From RUG12395 sp045541735 (lineage in GTDB: Bacteria; Bacillota; Clostridia; Oscillospirales; CAG-272): a DNA stretch of 50,511 bases. The stretch lies in assembly GCA_045541735.1 (NCBI GenBank), contig JAZQJQ010000005.1, forward strand, positions 1 to 50,511, written 5' to 3'. Position numbers and translations under genes: made by a program. Shown here one piece after another: positions 1 to 6,875 of this stretch. Numbering within the stretch: position 1 is the stretch's first letter; the number at the start of each line of letters is the position of its first letter. Below the pieces are notes generated by a model. That model was given only the letters and a program-made list of their open reading frames with translations, searched no databases and was not told the DNA's origin.

Positions 1-713
1 CGCGCCTCTGCCCATATCTCAGGCGGTGCTACAGCAAACTCTTCTGCCGCAAAACGGCGGAACAGGCCAGGTGCCTGATTTTTCATTATCATTGCAGCCT
101 CTATTGCAATAGTTCCGCTTCCGCAGAAGGGATCCCACAAAAGGACATTCTCACGAGGGCGGCTTATTGCCGCAATTGCGGCGGCAAGCGTTTCCCTGAG
201 AGGGGCGGCAACGCTTTCGGGTCTGTAACCCCGCTTGTGCAGCGGAGCACCCGACGTTTCTATCATATAATGGGCAACGTCGCGGAAAATGAAGAATTCA
301 ACGCGGTATTTGTTTTGCGTTTCGGGGAAACGGGAAATACCGTAAATAGGAGAAAGGCGGTCAACTATCGCCTTTTTGATTATCTTCTGGCAATCGGGTA
401 CGGAAAACAGCGCGCTTTTGATCGCGTGTCCGGTTACGGGAAAGGCATCTTCCCTGCCTATCCATTCCTCCCACGGAAGAGCAGCGGCTCCGTCAAAAAG
501 CTCGGTAAAGGTGGTTGCACGGCACTCACCCATTTTTATATAGACCCTCTCCGCAAAGCGCAGAAAGATATTACACCTTGCAACGGCATTAATATCCCCT
601 TCAAAGGTAACTCTGCCGTCCATTGTGTCGACACGCTTATAGCCGAGCGCATCTATCTCCTCGCCAAGGAGCTTTTCAAGCCCAAAAAGGCAAGTGGCAA
701 CGTATGTATACAT
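1..713 (-). CDS. THUMP-domain rRNA N2-guanine methyltransferase (RlmL/YpsC type), 3' end cut off
   Basis: This protein probably methylates a guanine N2 in 23S rRNA using S-adenosylmethionine. The frame is open from an ATG at 713-711 to the window edge, so about 237 N-terminal residues are visible. The N-terminus (MYTYVATCLFGLEKLLGEEI) is typical of the family and leads into a ferredoxin-like/THUMP region with the pattern TFEGD...FLRFAERVYIKMGE. Later come HKRGYR and then the SAM-binding loop DPFCGSGTIAIEAA, the diagnostic motif of the UPF0020 methyltransferase family. The catalytic C-terminal half lies outside the window. Its ATG overlaps the TGA of the upstream gene by one base, so the two are probably translationally coupled. 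Family assignment is firm; the exact target base is inferred. Confidence 0.85.
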   Translation of the reverse strand, partial: MYTYVATCLFGLEKLLGEEIDALGYKRVDTMDGRVTFEGDINAVARCNIFLRFAERVYIKMGECRATTFTELFDGAAALPWEEWIGREDAFPVTGHAIKSALFSVPDCQKIIKKAIVDRLSPIYGISRFPETQNKYRVEFFIFRDVAHYMIETSGAPLHKRGYRPESVAAPLRETLAAAIAAISRPRENVLLWDPFCGSGTIAIEAAMIMKNQAPGLFRRFAAEEFAVAPPEIWAEA

Positions 714-1642
714 CAGTCGATATCCTCAACTACCTTTTCGGGAGGATCAAGCAATACGTAAGGATTTTTAATAAGGCGGCGCATCATCTTAAATGCACCA
801 GCGTAATAAAATCCGTCGCAGATCCTTTCATCCGTAACAACGGTTATATCCATAACGGGACGGATCTCTACCGTTCCGTCGTCATTCACGTGATTCTCCT
901 TGCGTCTTTTTCCGTAGGAGAGGAAGATGGGCAAATTGCCGAAGTTGTACAGATGATGGTAGATAGGCGGAATGCCAAGGCTTCCCATACTGGTTATGAT
1001 GAAGGAGCCGTGGAAGGGACTTACCCCGAGAAGAAACTTGGGAAGACAGAAATAGTAGTCCCAGGTTTTAAGCAACCACACGGCAAATCGCAGAAGAAAA
1101 CGGGGCAGATACGTAAGCACCTTTGCCGTTTTATCAAAGTCGCTGTTAGAATCCAAATTGGTATTCTCCTCGATGACCTTGTTGAACTTATTATAAACGT
1201 CAACAACGGTATCGGTTGGCTCAAAATAGCATTTTACAACCGTATCTGGACTGTCAAGGGAGAGCTCCTTCTTAACGGTCATAACGACCTCTATGTTATT
1301 TCTTGCAAATATACGCTGGCCCGCAATAAAACGGTTGATAGCCGGGCGCTGAGATACCGTACGCACGTATGCCGCAAGGAAAATATGGAGCATACCCATA
1401 TTGATATTGCCGGCAGCCTTCTGCTCGCGCAGGAATTTATCGCACACCGTAAGATCTATAGTATCACTGAACAAATTCATTGAATCGTTACGTTCCGCCA
1501 TAATAAACGGCGATACAACGGACATAGGAGCGATGGTGCGCAGTCTTCTGCCGTCGCTTCGGTCACCCCAGCGGCGCTTTCTACGCTTCTTTTCCTGCGC
1601 TTCTGCGATTTCCGTCTTTGTTTCTGTTGCGGTGTTGTTCAT
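713..1642 (-). CDS. 2-oxoacid dehydrogenase E2-like acyltransferase fold protein lacking the catalytic His
   Basis: The C-terminal half resembles the catalytic domain of dihydrolipoyl acyltransferases (CAT fold): SFIITSMGSLGIPPIYHHLYNFGN, then VMDITVVTDERICDGFYYA. In true E2 enzymes the last motif is DHRxxDG, with a catalytic His. Here it reads DERICDG, with Glu at the His position and Asp and Gly kept. There is no lipoyl domain, and residues 1-35 are basic and charged (KKRRKRRW). At 309 residues it is a stand-alone domain. The ATG follows a GGAGG five bases upstream. It sits just upstream of the rRNA methyltransferase and overlaps it by one base. It may be an inactive or repurposed acyltransferase; the role is unknown. 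Confidence 0.65.
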   Translation of the reverse strand: MNNTATETKTEIAEAQEKKRRKRRWGDRSDGRRLRTIAPMSVVSPFIMAERNDSMNLFSDTIDLTVCDKFLREQKAAGNINMGMLHIFLAAYVRTVSQRPAINRFIAGQRIFARNNIEVVMTVKKELSLDSPDTVVKCYFEPTDTVVDVYNKFNKVIEENTNLDSNSDFDKTAKVLTYLPRFLLRFAVWLLKTWDYYFCLPKFLLGVSPFHGSFIITSMGSLGIPPIYHHLYNFGNLPIFLSYGKRRKENHVNDDGTVEIRPVMDITVVTDERICDGFYYAGAFKMMRRLIKNPYVLLDPPEKVVEDID

Positions 1643-1710
1643 ACGAACCTCCGTTTTTTGTTATACACGACAATTTTATCACAGATATATACAAATTACA
1701 AGAAAAAAAA

Positions 1711-1740
1711 GAAAACTCGCGGTGCGAGTTTTCTTTTTTT
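1711..1740 (-). terminator. Intrinsic terminator after the HtrA-like gene
   Basis: A perfect 10-bp stem (GAAAACTCGC, positions 1711-1720 with 1724-1733) has a 3-base loop and is flanked by A-rich and T-rich tracts on both sides. It can therefore end transcription from either strand. It lies between the protease gene and the E2-like gene and isolates the two minus-strand units. Confidence 0.85.
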
Positions 1741-1745
1741 CAGAA

Positions 1746-3131
1746 TTATGCAATATCGGATATGGATCTTTCGGTAAATGTTATATCGACAGTCATTTCC
1801 TTTCCGTCACGGATAAGCGTAACAGTCACGGTATCGCCGACATAAACGCTAAGCATAAAATCAACTATGTTGTGCACCCGGTCTGCCATTACCGTAACTC
1901 CGTTCGCGGAAAGAGAAACGATTATATCATCAATAAAGATATTGCCGACAGCCGCCGAGGAACTGACTATATCTTTGACCACAACTCTTTCCTTACGGTA
2001 TACCGCACCCGTTTCGGGATCTATGACGGTATAGGGAGCTTCATAGGATACTTTGATACCGAGCTGGCATTTTTTAATATAGGAAACACCGTAGACTTCA
2101 TTTGAGCGGATGATATTTTCTGCGGCGCGGAATGCGATATCCGAGGGGATGATATATCCTATTCCTTCTACCTGCGCGTCAATATTCTTGGCAACAACCA
2201 CACCCAACACCTTGCCGTCTTTATCAAACAACGCACCGCCGCTGTTGCCGTGGTTTAACGGAGCATCGGTACGCATAAGCCGCATCTTGACCTTACCGTT
2301 ATCATCAGCGCGGTCCACCTCAAGCTCCATAGAATCCATACTGACGGTTCCGACGGCAGCTGAAAGACCCATCGACTTTGCATTACCTATGGTAAAAACC
2401 GTCTCCCCGAGTTTAACATCGGAAGAAGAACGCATCTGAACGGCCTTTACGTTACCGTTTTTGAAAAGCTCGCTGTCAGTTACCTTGAGAACGGCAATGT
2501 CAAAAGTTGCACTGCCGCCGATATATTCCGCAGGTATATCCAGCTCGTCACCTTCCTGATCCAAGCCATATAGCCGAACGTATATCTCCTTGCTGAGTTT
2601 TTCCTTGGATTCGCTGTCATAGACCGCGTGATAATTTGTAATTATATACGCGTCACCTAACTCCTTATCAAGCTGATAGATAAAGCCGGAAGCGGCAGAT
2701 CCGCCCTTCGACGTAGTGGAAAACTGCGCCCCCTGCACACGGTAATTGAAATAAGAAAGAACGGAAACAACGGAAAGTGCTGATGTATTTATTGTGCGGA
2801 CAAGATCATCCTCGTTATCGATGCCGAGCACGTCGCGCTTGTATTCCTCCGCTGTACCTTCATATCCCTGGCTTACCGCGGCGGCATACAAATCTTCAAA
2901 GGAAGCGTTAAGCAGGGAAAAATCCTTGCCGTCCGCACCGTTTTTACCGTCGCTGCCAGCTTCTCCTTTGAGAGATTCAAGCCACTCCTTTTCCGTCCCC
3001 TTGAATCCGTTCTTAACGGCGATGTCGTAAGCTGAAAGTCCCGGCTGAGCTGTGCACGACACAAGCACGGGAATTAGCAAAACGAAGCACAAAGCAATTG
3101 CCGTTATTCTTTTAAAGCTGTTTAAAAGCAT
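1746..3131 (-). CDS. HtrA/DegP-like S1C serine protease, lipoprotein, with C-terminal PDZ-like domain
   Basis: This is a surface-anchored quality-control or stress protease. An N-terminal signal ends in the lipobox LVSC (Cys26), so the mature protein should be lipid-linked outside the cell. Residues 32-70 hold a spacer of the AYDIAVKNGFKGTEKEW type followed by short G-x-x repeats (GSDGKNGADGKD), often seen in clostridial surface proteins. The trypsin-like domain has the full triad: His168 in TNYHAV, Asp211 in FDIAVLKV and Ser297 in HGNSGGALF. The last 90 or so residues fit one PDZ domain. GAAAGG precedes the ATG. A minus-strand promoter is visible upstream, so it is likely monocistronic and ends at the 1711-1740 hairpin. 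Confidence 0.88.
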   Translation of the reverse strand: MLLNSFKRITAIALCFVLLIPVLVSCTAQPGLSAYDIAVKNGFKGTEKEWLESLKGEAGSDGKNGADGKDFSLLNASFEDLYAAAVSQGYEGTAEEYKRDVLGIDNEDDLVRTINTSALSVVSVLSYFNYRVQGAQFSTTSKGGSAASGFIYQLDKELGDAYIITNYHAVYDSESKEKLSKEIYVRLYGLDQEGDELDIPAEYIGGSATFDIAVLKVTDSELFKNGNVKAVQMRSSSDVKLGETVFTIGNAKSMGLSAAVGTVSMDSMELEVDRADDNGKVKMRLMRTDAPLNHGNSGGALFDKDGKVLGVVVAKNIDAQVEGIGYIIPSDIAFRAAENIIRSNEVYGVSYIKKCQLGIKVSYEAPYTVIDPETGAVYRKERVVVKDIVSSSAAVGNIFIDDIIVSLSANGVTVMADRVHNIVDFMLSVYVGDTVTVTLIRDGKEMTVDITFTERSISDIA

Positions 3132-3165
3132 ATTAGACCTTTCAAATTGTTATTGCGTTTTTACC

Positions 3166-3194
3166 ATAATACCACTTTTTTTCACATAAATCAA
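3166..3194 (-). promoter_or_regulatory. Promoter for the HtrA-like gene
   Basis: On the minus strand, TTGATT (3194-3189) is followed after 17 bases by TATTAT (3171-3166), about 35 bases before the start codon. This fits a housekeeping sigma factor. No heat-shock inverted repeat (CIRCE) was seen. Confidence 0.6.
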
Positions 3195-3257
3195 TAAATA
3201 CCGCAAAATACCTTGTAACTTTCACCATACGTTCACGATAGTGCGCCTCCGTGCACA

Positions 3258-3286
3258 TTGACAATGCAAAAAGCGTGTGATAAAAT
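3258..3286 (+). promoter_or_regulatory. Promoter for the DUF2007-SDR-glycosyltransferase operon
   Basis: A consensus TTGACA (3258-3263) is separated by 17 bases from TAAAAT (3281-3286), 28 bases before the first ATG. Confidence 0.75.
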
Positions 3287-3314
3287 GAGTTGAATAAATA
3301 AAAGGAGATACGTT

Positions 3315-3617
3315 ATGGCCTTTTTTGCAGATGACAGAAAGCTGATTGAAAAAATAGAGGACGATAAGATAGCATACCTTACCACTGCAAACGATTCGAT
3401 TGAAGCGGGACTTATATGCGAGTTCCTGCGTGATGCGGGTATTCCCTGCATGGGAAAGGACAGAATAGCTTCCGCGACCGCAAAGGTCTATACCGGATTT
3501 GCCAATATGGGTACAGACATTTTTGTTGCGCGCCCTAAGCTTGATGAGGCAAAGGAACTTATACTTGCATATATGAACGGCGATTTTTCAGAAGCAGAGG
3601 AAGCCGAAAATGAGTAA
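3315..3617 (+). CDS. DUF2007-type small signal-transducing-like protein
   Basis: This 100-residue cytoplasmic protein has the typical DUF2007 layout: a short beta-strand (IAYLTTAND), a helix with EAGLICEFLRDAGIPC, then VYTGFANMGTDIFVARPKLDEAKELI, and an acidic tail. The family resembles PII-like or ACT folds but its biochemical role is not established. AAAGGAG precedes the ATG. The gene overlaps the following SDR gene by 8 bases, so the two are translationally coupled. Confidence 0.7.
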   Translation: MAFFADDRKLIEKIEDDKIAYLTTANDSIEAGLICEFLRDAGIPCMGKDRIASATAKVYTGFANMGTDIFVARPKLDEAKELILAYMNGDFSEAEEAENE

Positions 3618-4395
3618 GAGTACCGTACTTATCACAGGCGGATCGGGCGGTATAGGATTTTGCCTTGCACGTGAATTTGCCAAAGCGGGAAACGACATCA
3701 TCCTTGTTTCCTCAAATGATGAAAAGCTCAGCCGTGCAAAGGCAGAGCTTGACCGTGATTTCGACGTTGAAGTAAGCTATATTGCCGCAGACCTTGCATG
3801 CCACGGCGGAGCCGAAGAACTTTATAACAAGGTAACCGAAAAGGGTAAGACCGTTGACATACTCGTAAACAACGCCGGCTTTGGCGATTATGCCGAATTT
3901 GTTGAAAGCGATTGGGAAAAGCAGGAGCGCATGGTAACGCTGAATATTACCTGCCTTATGCACCTATGCCGTCTTTTCGGCGCCGATATGAAAAAGCGAC
4001 GCGATGGCAGGATACTTAACGTCGCATCCTGCGCTGCCTTTGTGCCCGGACCGTATATGAGCGTGTATTATGCCTCAAAGGCTTTTGTGCTTTCGTTTTC
4101 CGAGGCTATCCATGAGGAGTTAAAGGAGTACGGAGTTTGCGTTACCTCACTCTGCCTCGGACCGACAAACACCGGCTTTACCGCCGCATCCAATATGGAA
4201 AAGTGCACCATGTTCAAAAAGATAAAGCCCGTGACCCCCGAAGCAGTTGCAAAAACGGGATACAAGGCGGTAACGGCAGGAAGGGCAGTTAAATTTCACG
4301 GTCTTCCAACTTGCTTCATTGCCCTTTCTTCCCGCCTTGCTCCGCGCTTTATCGTTCGCAAAGCATCAAAAAACATCACTTCAAAACCGGAGTAA
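3610..4395 (+). CDS. Short-chain dehydrogenase/reductase (SDR), classical type
   Basis: An NAD(P)-dependent oxidoreductase of 261 residues. The Rossmann cofactor loop is TGGSGGIG (residues 9-16). NNAG lies in the beta4 region, the catalytic Ser is in NVASCAAF, and the Tyr/Lys pair is in YYASK. The length and the C-terminal arrangement fit the broad DltE/YqjQ-like group that acts on acyl or hydroxy substrates. The substrate cannot be told from the sequence. The gene starts inside the end of the DUF2007 gene and is followed 3 bases later by a glycosyltransferase, so a role in cell-surface glycan or lipid modification is possible but inferred. Confidence 0.85.
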   Translation: MSKSTVLITGGSGGIGFCLAREFAKAGNDIILVSSNDEKLSRAKAELDRDFDVEVSYIAADLACHGGAEELYNKVTEKGKTVDILVNNAGFGDYAEFVESDWEKQERMVTLNITCLMHLCRLFGADMKKRRDGRILNVASCAAFVPGPYMSVYYASKAFVLSFSEAIHEELKEYGVCVTSLCLGPTNTGFTAASNMEKCTMFKKIKPVTPEAVAKTGYKAVTAGRAVKFHGLPTCFIALSSRLAPRFIVRKASKNITSKPE

Positions 4396-4398
4396 ACA

Positions 4399-5517
4399 AT
4401 GATAAAGGTACTGAACGTACTCACAGATACGAATATAGGCGGTGCGGGCAGACTGCTTGTGCATTATTTGCGAAATTTCGACCGCAGCCGCTTTGAGGTA
4501 TACGTTGCACTTCCTAAAGGCAGCCTGCTTATCCCCGAGATAAAGAAGACGGGGTACGACGTTATCGAAACGGAATACGGCAAGGATAAAACTTTTGAAT
4601 CGAGTGCCGTAAAAGAGCTTTGCGGCATAATCAAGAGAATAAAGCCGCATATCGTACACAGCCATGCATCGCTTTCGGCGCGCATTGCCGCAAGCATTTG
4701 CGGTGTTAAGAGCAGAATGTACACCCGCCATTGCGCATATGACCTGCCCAAAAGCGCCGTGAGTTTTCCCAGAAAGCAGATAACCGGATTTATCAACAAT
4801 TCCCTTTCCACCGCCATCGTTGCGGTCGCGGAGGGAGCTGCCGAAAATCTTACCGACACGGGAGTTAAACGCGAAAAGATAACCGTAATTTTAAACGGTG
4901 TTCCCCCGGTACGCACACTTTCGTCCAACGAAAAAGCAGAAATGCGTGCATCGCTCGGGATCGAAGATAGTGACACTGTTCTCATAATAAACGCGCGCCT
5001 TGCCAATGTAAAAGGACACGATTATCTGTTGCGCGCATTTAAGGGCGTAGAAGCCGTTTGCAAAGATGCTTGGCTAATCGTACTCGGAACCGGCGAAGAA
5101 GAGGAAAATCTCAAAAGGCTCGCATCCGAGCTTAAACTTGAGCGTGTAATATTCACGGGTTTTCAAAAGGATGTTGCTCCTTATTTAAATATCGCCGATA
5201 TAAACGTCAACTTTTCCTGGGGAACGGAAGCAACAAGCCTTGCGATAGCCGAAGCGATGTCGCTGGGCGTTCCTACCGTCGCATCTGACTTCGGCGGCAA
5301 TCCCGGAATGATAGAGAGCGGAGTCAACGGTATACTCGTTGAAAAGAAGAATACCGATGCCCTGCAAAAAACGCTCACAGAGCTTATAAACGAACCCAAG
5401 CGTATTCACAAGCTGGGGGAAGGCGCCAAGCGCGTTTATGCTGAAAAATTCAATGATGCGATCATGACCAGAAAGCTGGAAGCGCTGTACGAAACGGAGT
5501 TTAATACAAAATATTAG
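4399..5517 (+). CDS. Glycosyltransferase family 4 (GT-B fold)
   Basis: Probably transfers a sugar from a nucleotide donor to a surface glycan. The N-terminal acceptor domain starts MIKVLNVLTDTNIGGAGRLL, with the glycine-rich GGAGR loop, and has IKPHIVHSHASLSARIAA. The C-terminal donor domain has ILNGV, a sugar-nucleotide strand LIVLGTGEEEENLK, RVIFTGFQ and the E-x7-E type motif around AIAEAMSLGVPTVASDFGG. Its 372 residues are normal for the family. No signal peptide or membrane span is seen, so it is cytosolic or peripheral. It is the last gene of the operon and ends at a strong hairpin. Confidence 0.87.
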   Translation: MIKVLNVLTDTNIGGAGRLLVHYLRNFDRSRFEVYVALPKGSLLIPEIKKTGYDVIETEYGKDKTFESSAVKELCGIIKRIKPHIVHSHASLSARIAASICGVKSRMYTRHCAYDLPKSAVSFPRKQITGFINNSLSTAIVAVAEGAAENLTDTGVKREKITVILNGVPPVRTLSSNEKAEMRASLGIEDSDTVLIINARLANVKGHDYLLRAFKGVEAVCKDAWLIVLGTGEEEENLKRLASELKLERVIFTGFQKDVAPYLNIADINVNFSWGTEATSLAIAEAMSLGVPTVASDFGGNPGMIESGVNGILVEKKNTDALQKTLTELINEPKRIHKLGEGAKRVYAEKFNDAIMTRKLEALYETEFNTKY

Positions 5518-5521
5518 ATAC

Positions 5522-5570
5522 AAAAGCATCCTCAAGAGCAAACAACTTCGCTTTTGAGGATGCTTTTGAT
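5522..5570. terminator. Bidirectional terminator between convergent operons
   Basis: A 14-bp perfect stem (AAAAGCATCCTCAA, 5522-5535 with TTGAGGATGCTTTT, 5554-5567) has A and T tracts at its ends. It lies between the plus-strand glycosyltransferase and the minus-strand TraX-like gene. Confidence 0.85.
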
Positions 5571-5631
5571 CTTTCTTCAATACAAGCATCAATTATTCAT
5601 TCCTTGTTCGTTACTTATCCGTCTCCCATTT

Positions 5632-6366
5632 TTACCCTAACAGCACGTATATCCAGTAAAGCAACGCCATGTGAAGCGGATAAAATGCGTAAAACGCATA
5701 TTTAACAACACGACTCTTGCTTCTTCTTTTTCCGTTATAGAGTTCTATGGGAATAAGTGCCAATACGCAAAATCCCTGCACCGGGAAAAAGTATTCGGTC
5801 CCAAAGATGGGTATAATTATGCCCATTCCCTTGAAAAAAACTATGTATAGCAACACAAGGGACACAAATCTGAACAACGGTGCAAGCTTGAAATTTCTGA
5901 ATACGTAGAATACAATTACGGTAAGTATTCCCCTTGCCCCGTAGTCCACAAAACCGACTGTACCGAGAAGCAGAAACAGCACCACCTTCAAAAAGCGGAT
6001 GATTCCGTTTTTGCTACTTGGCGCTTCCTTAAATTTTTCCAACTCGTTTATGCACAAAAGACCCAAAAGAAGCGTGAACATAACGTTTTGATGGAATATA
6101 AAGAAGGGTGCTCCCGTGCACATCAGATCAAACGGTATCTCCGAGATAAGAGCAAATATCAGCAAACGGAGAGCGTATTTTTTAAAATCAGCGGTATGCA
6201 CGAACCCTTCTGCTATCAAAAAGGCGAATATGGGAAACGCAAGGCGCCCCACAAAATTCATCCACTGATTGCCGCCGACTACCGTTGCCCACATATGGTC
6301 CGTCAGCATGAAAAGCATTGCAAGTAGTTTGAGTGCATCTGAATCAATAAATTTGATTTTTTTCAT
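5632..6366 (-). CDS. TraX-like polytopic membrane protein (acyltransferase-3 related)
   Basis: The protein opens with FIDSDALKLLAMLFMLTDHMW, followed by WMNFVGRLAFPIFAFLIAEGF, the signature of the TraX family. About seven hydrophobic segments fill its 244 residues, so it is an integral membrane protein. TraX proteins acetylate F-pilin in plasmids. Chromosomal clostridial members have no proven substrate and may O-acetylate surface polymers. It starts 2 bases after the Nudix gene, so the two form an operon. Confidence 0.82.
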   Translation of the reverse strand: MKKIKFIDSDALKLLAMLFMLTDHMWATVVGGNQWMNFVGRLAFPIFAFLIAEGFVHTADFKKYALRLLIFALISEIPFDLMCTGAPFFIFHQNVMFTLLLGLLCINELEKFKEAPSSKNGIIRFLKVVLFLLLGTVGFVDYGARGILTVIVFYVFRNFKLAPLFRFVSLVLLYIVFFKGMGIIIPIFGTEYFFPVQGFCVLALIPIELYNGKRRSKSRVVKYAFYAFYPLHMALLYWIYVLLG

Positions 6367-6368
6367 TA

Positions 6369-6782
6369 TTATAAATCCGTTTCTGTATTGCAGGTATTTT
6401 CCAGGATGATCTTTTCAAGTAATTCGTTATCTGCAGGACAAAAATCATACTGCGGTATCTCCCCGGGTGTTATCCAGCGAAATGCCTTGTGCTCAAACAA
6501 TATCGGGGTTCCGTAGGCAATAAACGCGTTGTAAAGCTTCAGGTGCACCGTAATGTCAGTGTATTCGTGTACAACTTCGGCAAAAAGTTCCTGGACTGTA
6601 AGCGTAACGCCGAGCTCCTCGCGGCATTCGCGTATAAGCGCCTGCTTATCGCTCTCTCCCGCCTCGACCTTTCCTCCTACGAATTCCCAAAGAAGTCCCC
6701 TTGCCTTATTTTCTGGGCGCTGACATATCATAAATCTTTCGTTATTTCTGTCCCATATAAGGGCGGCAACAACCTCTGTCAT
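6369..6782 (-). CDS. Nudix hydrolase, MutT-like (8-oxo-dGTP diphosphatase type)
   Basis: Hydrolyses nucleoside diphosphate linkages, most likely cleaning oxidised dNTPs. The Nudix box is intact: G37-x5-E43-x7-R51-E52-C-R-E55-E56-L-G58-V. The preceding WEFVGGKVE and the N-terminal VVAALIWDRNNERFMICQRP fit the MutT/NudG subgroup. It has 137 residues. GGAG lies 8 bases before the ATG. Confidence 0.85.
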   Translation of the reverse strand: MTEVVAALIWDRNNERFMICQRPENKARGLLWEFVGGKVEAGESDKQALIRECREELGVTLTVQELFAEVVHEYTDITVHLKLYNAFIAYGTPILFEHKAFRWITPGEIPQYDFCPADNELLEKIILENTCNTETDL

Positions 6783-6833
6783 ATTTTATCTCCATCCGAT
6801 TTTTTACCATTTTAACACATAGCGGCAGATATT

Positions 6834-6875
6834 GCAATAAAATAAGGGCTGTAGAAACAGCCCTTATTTTATTGC
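6834..6875 (-). terminator. Terminator overlapping the stop codon of the GH43 gene
   Basis: A perfect 19-bp stem (6834-6852 with 6857-6875) has the 4-base loop AGAA. On the minus strand the stem ends with CTTATTTTATTGC. It includes the TAA at 6869-6871, so it closes the corrinoid/GH43 transcript right at its last codon. It also faces the Nudix promoter region. Confidence 0.8.

Noticed and set aside
623..1483. A 286-codon plus-strand open frame
   Set aside because: Mirror of the E2-like gene on the other strand. No ribosome site or domain.
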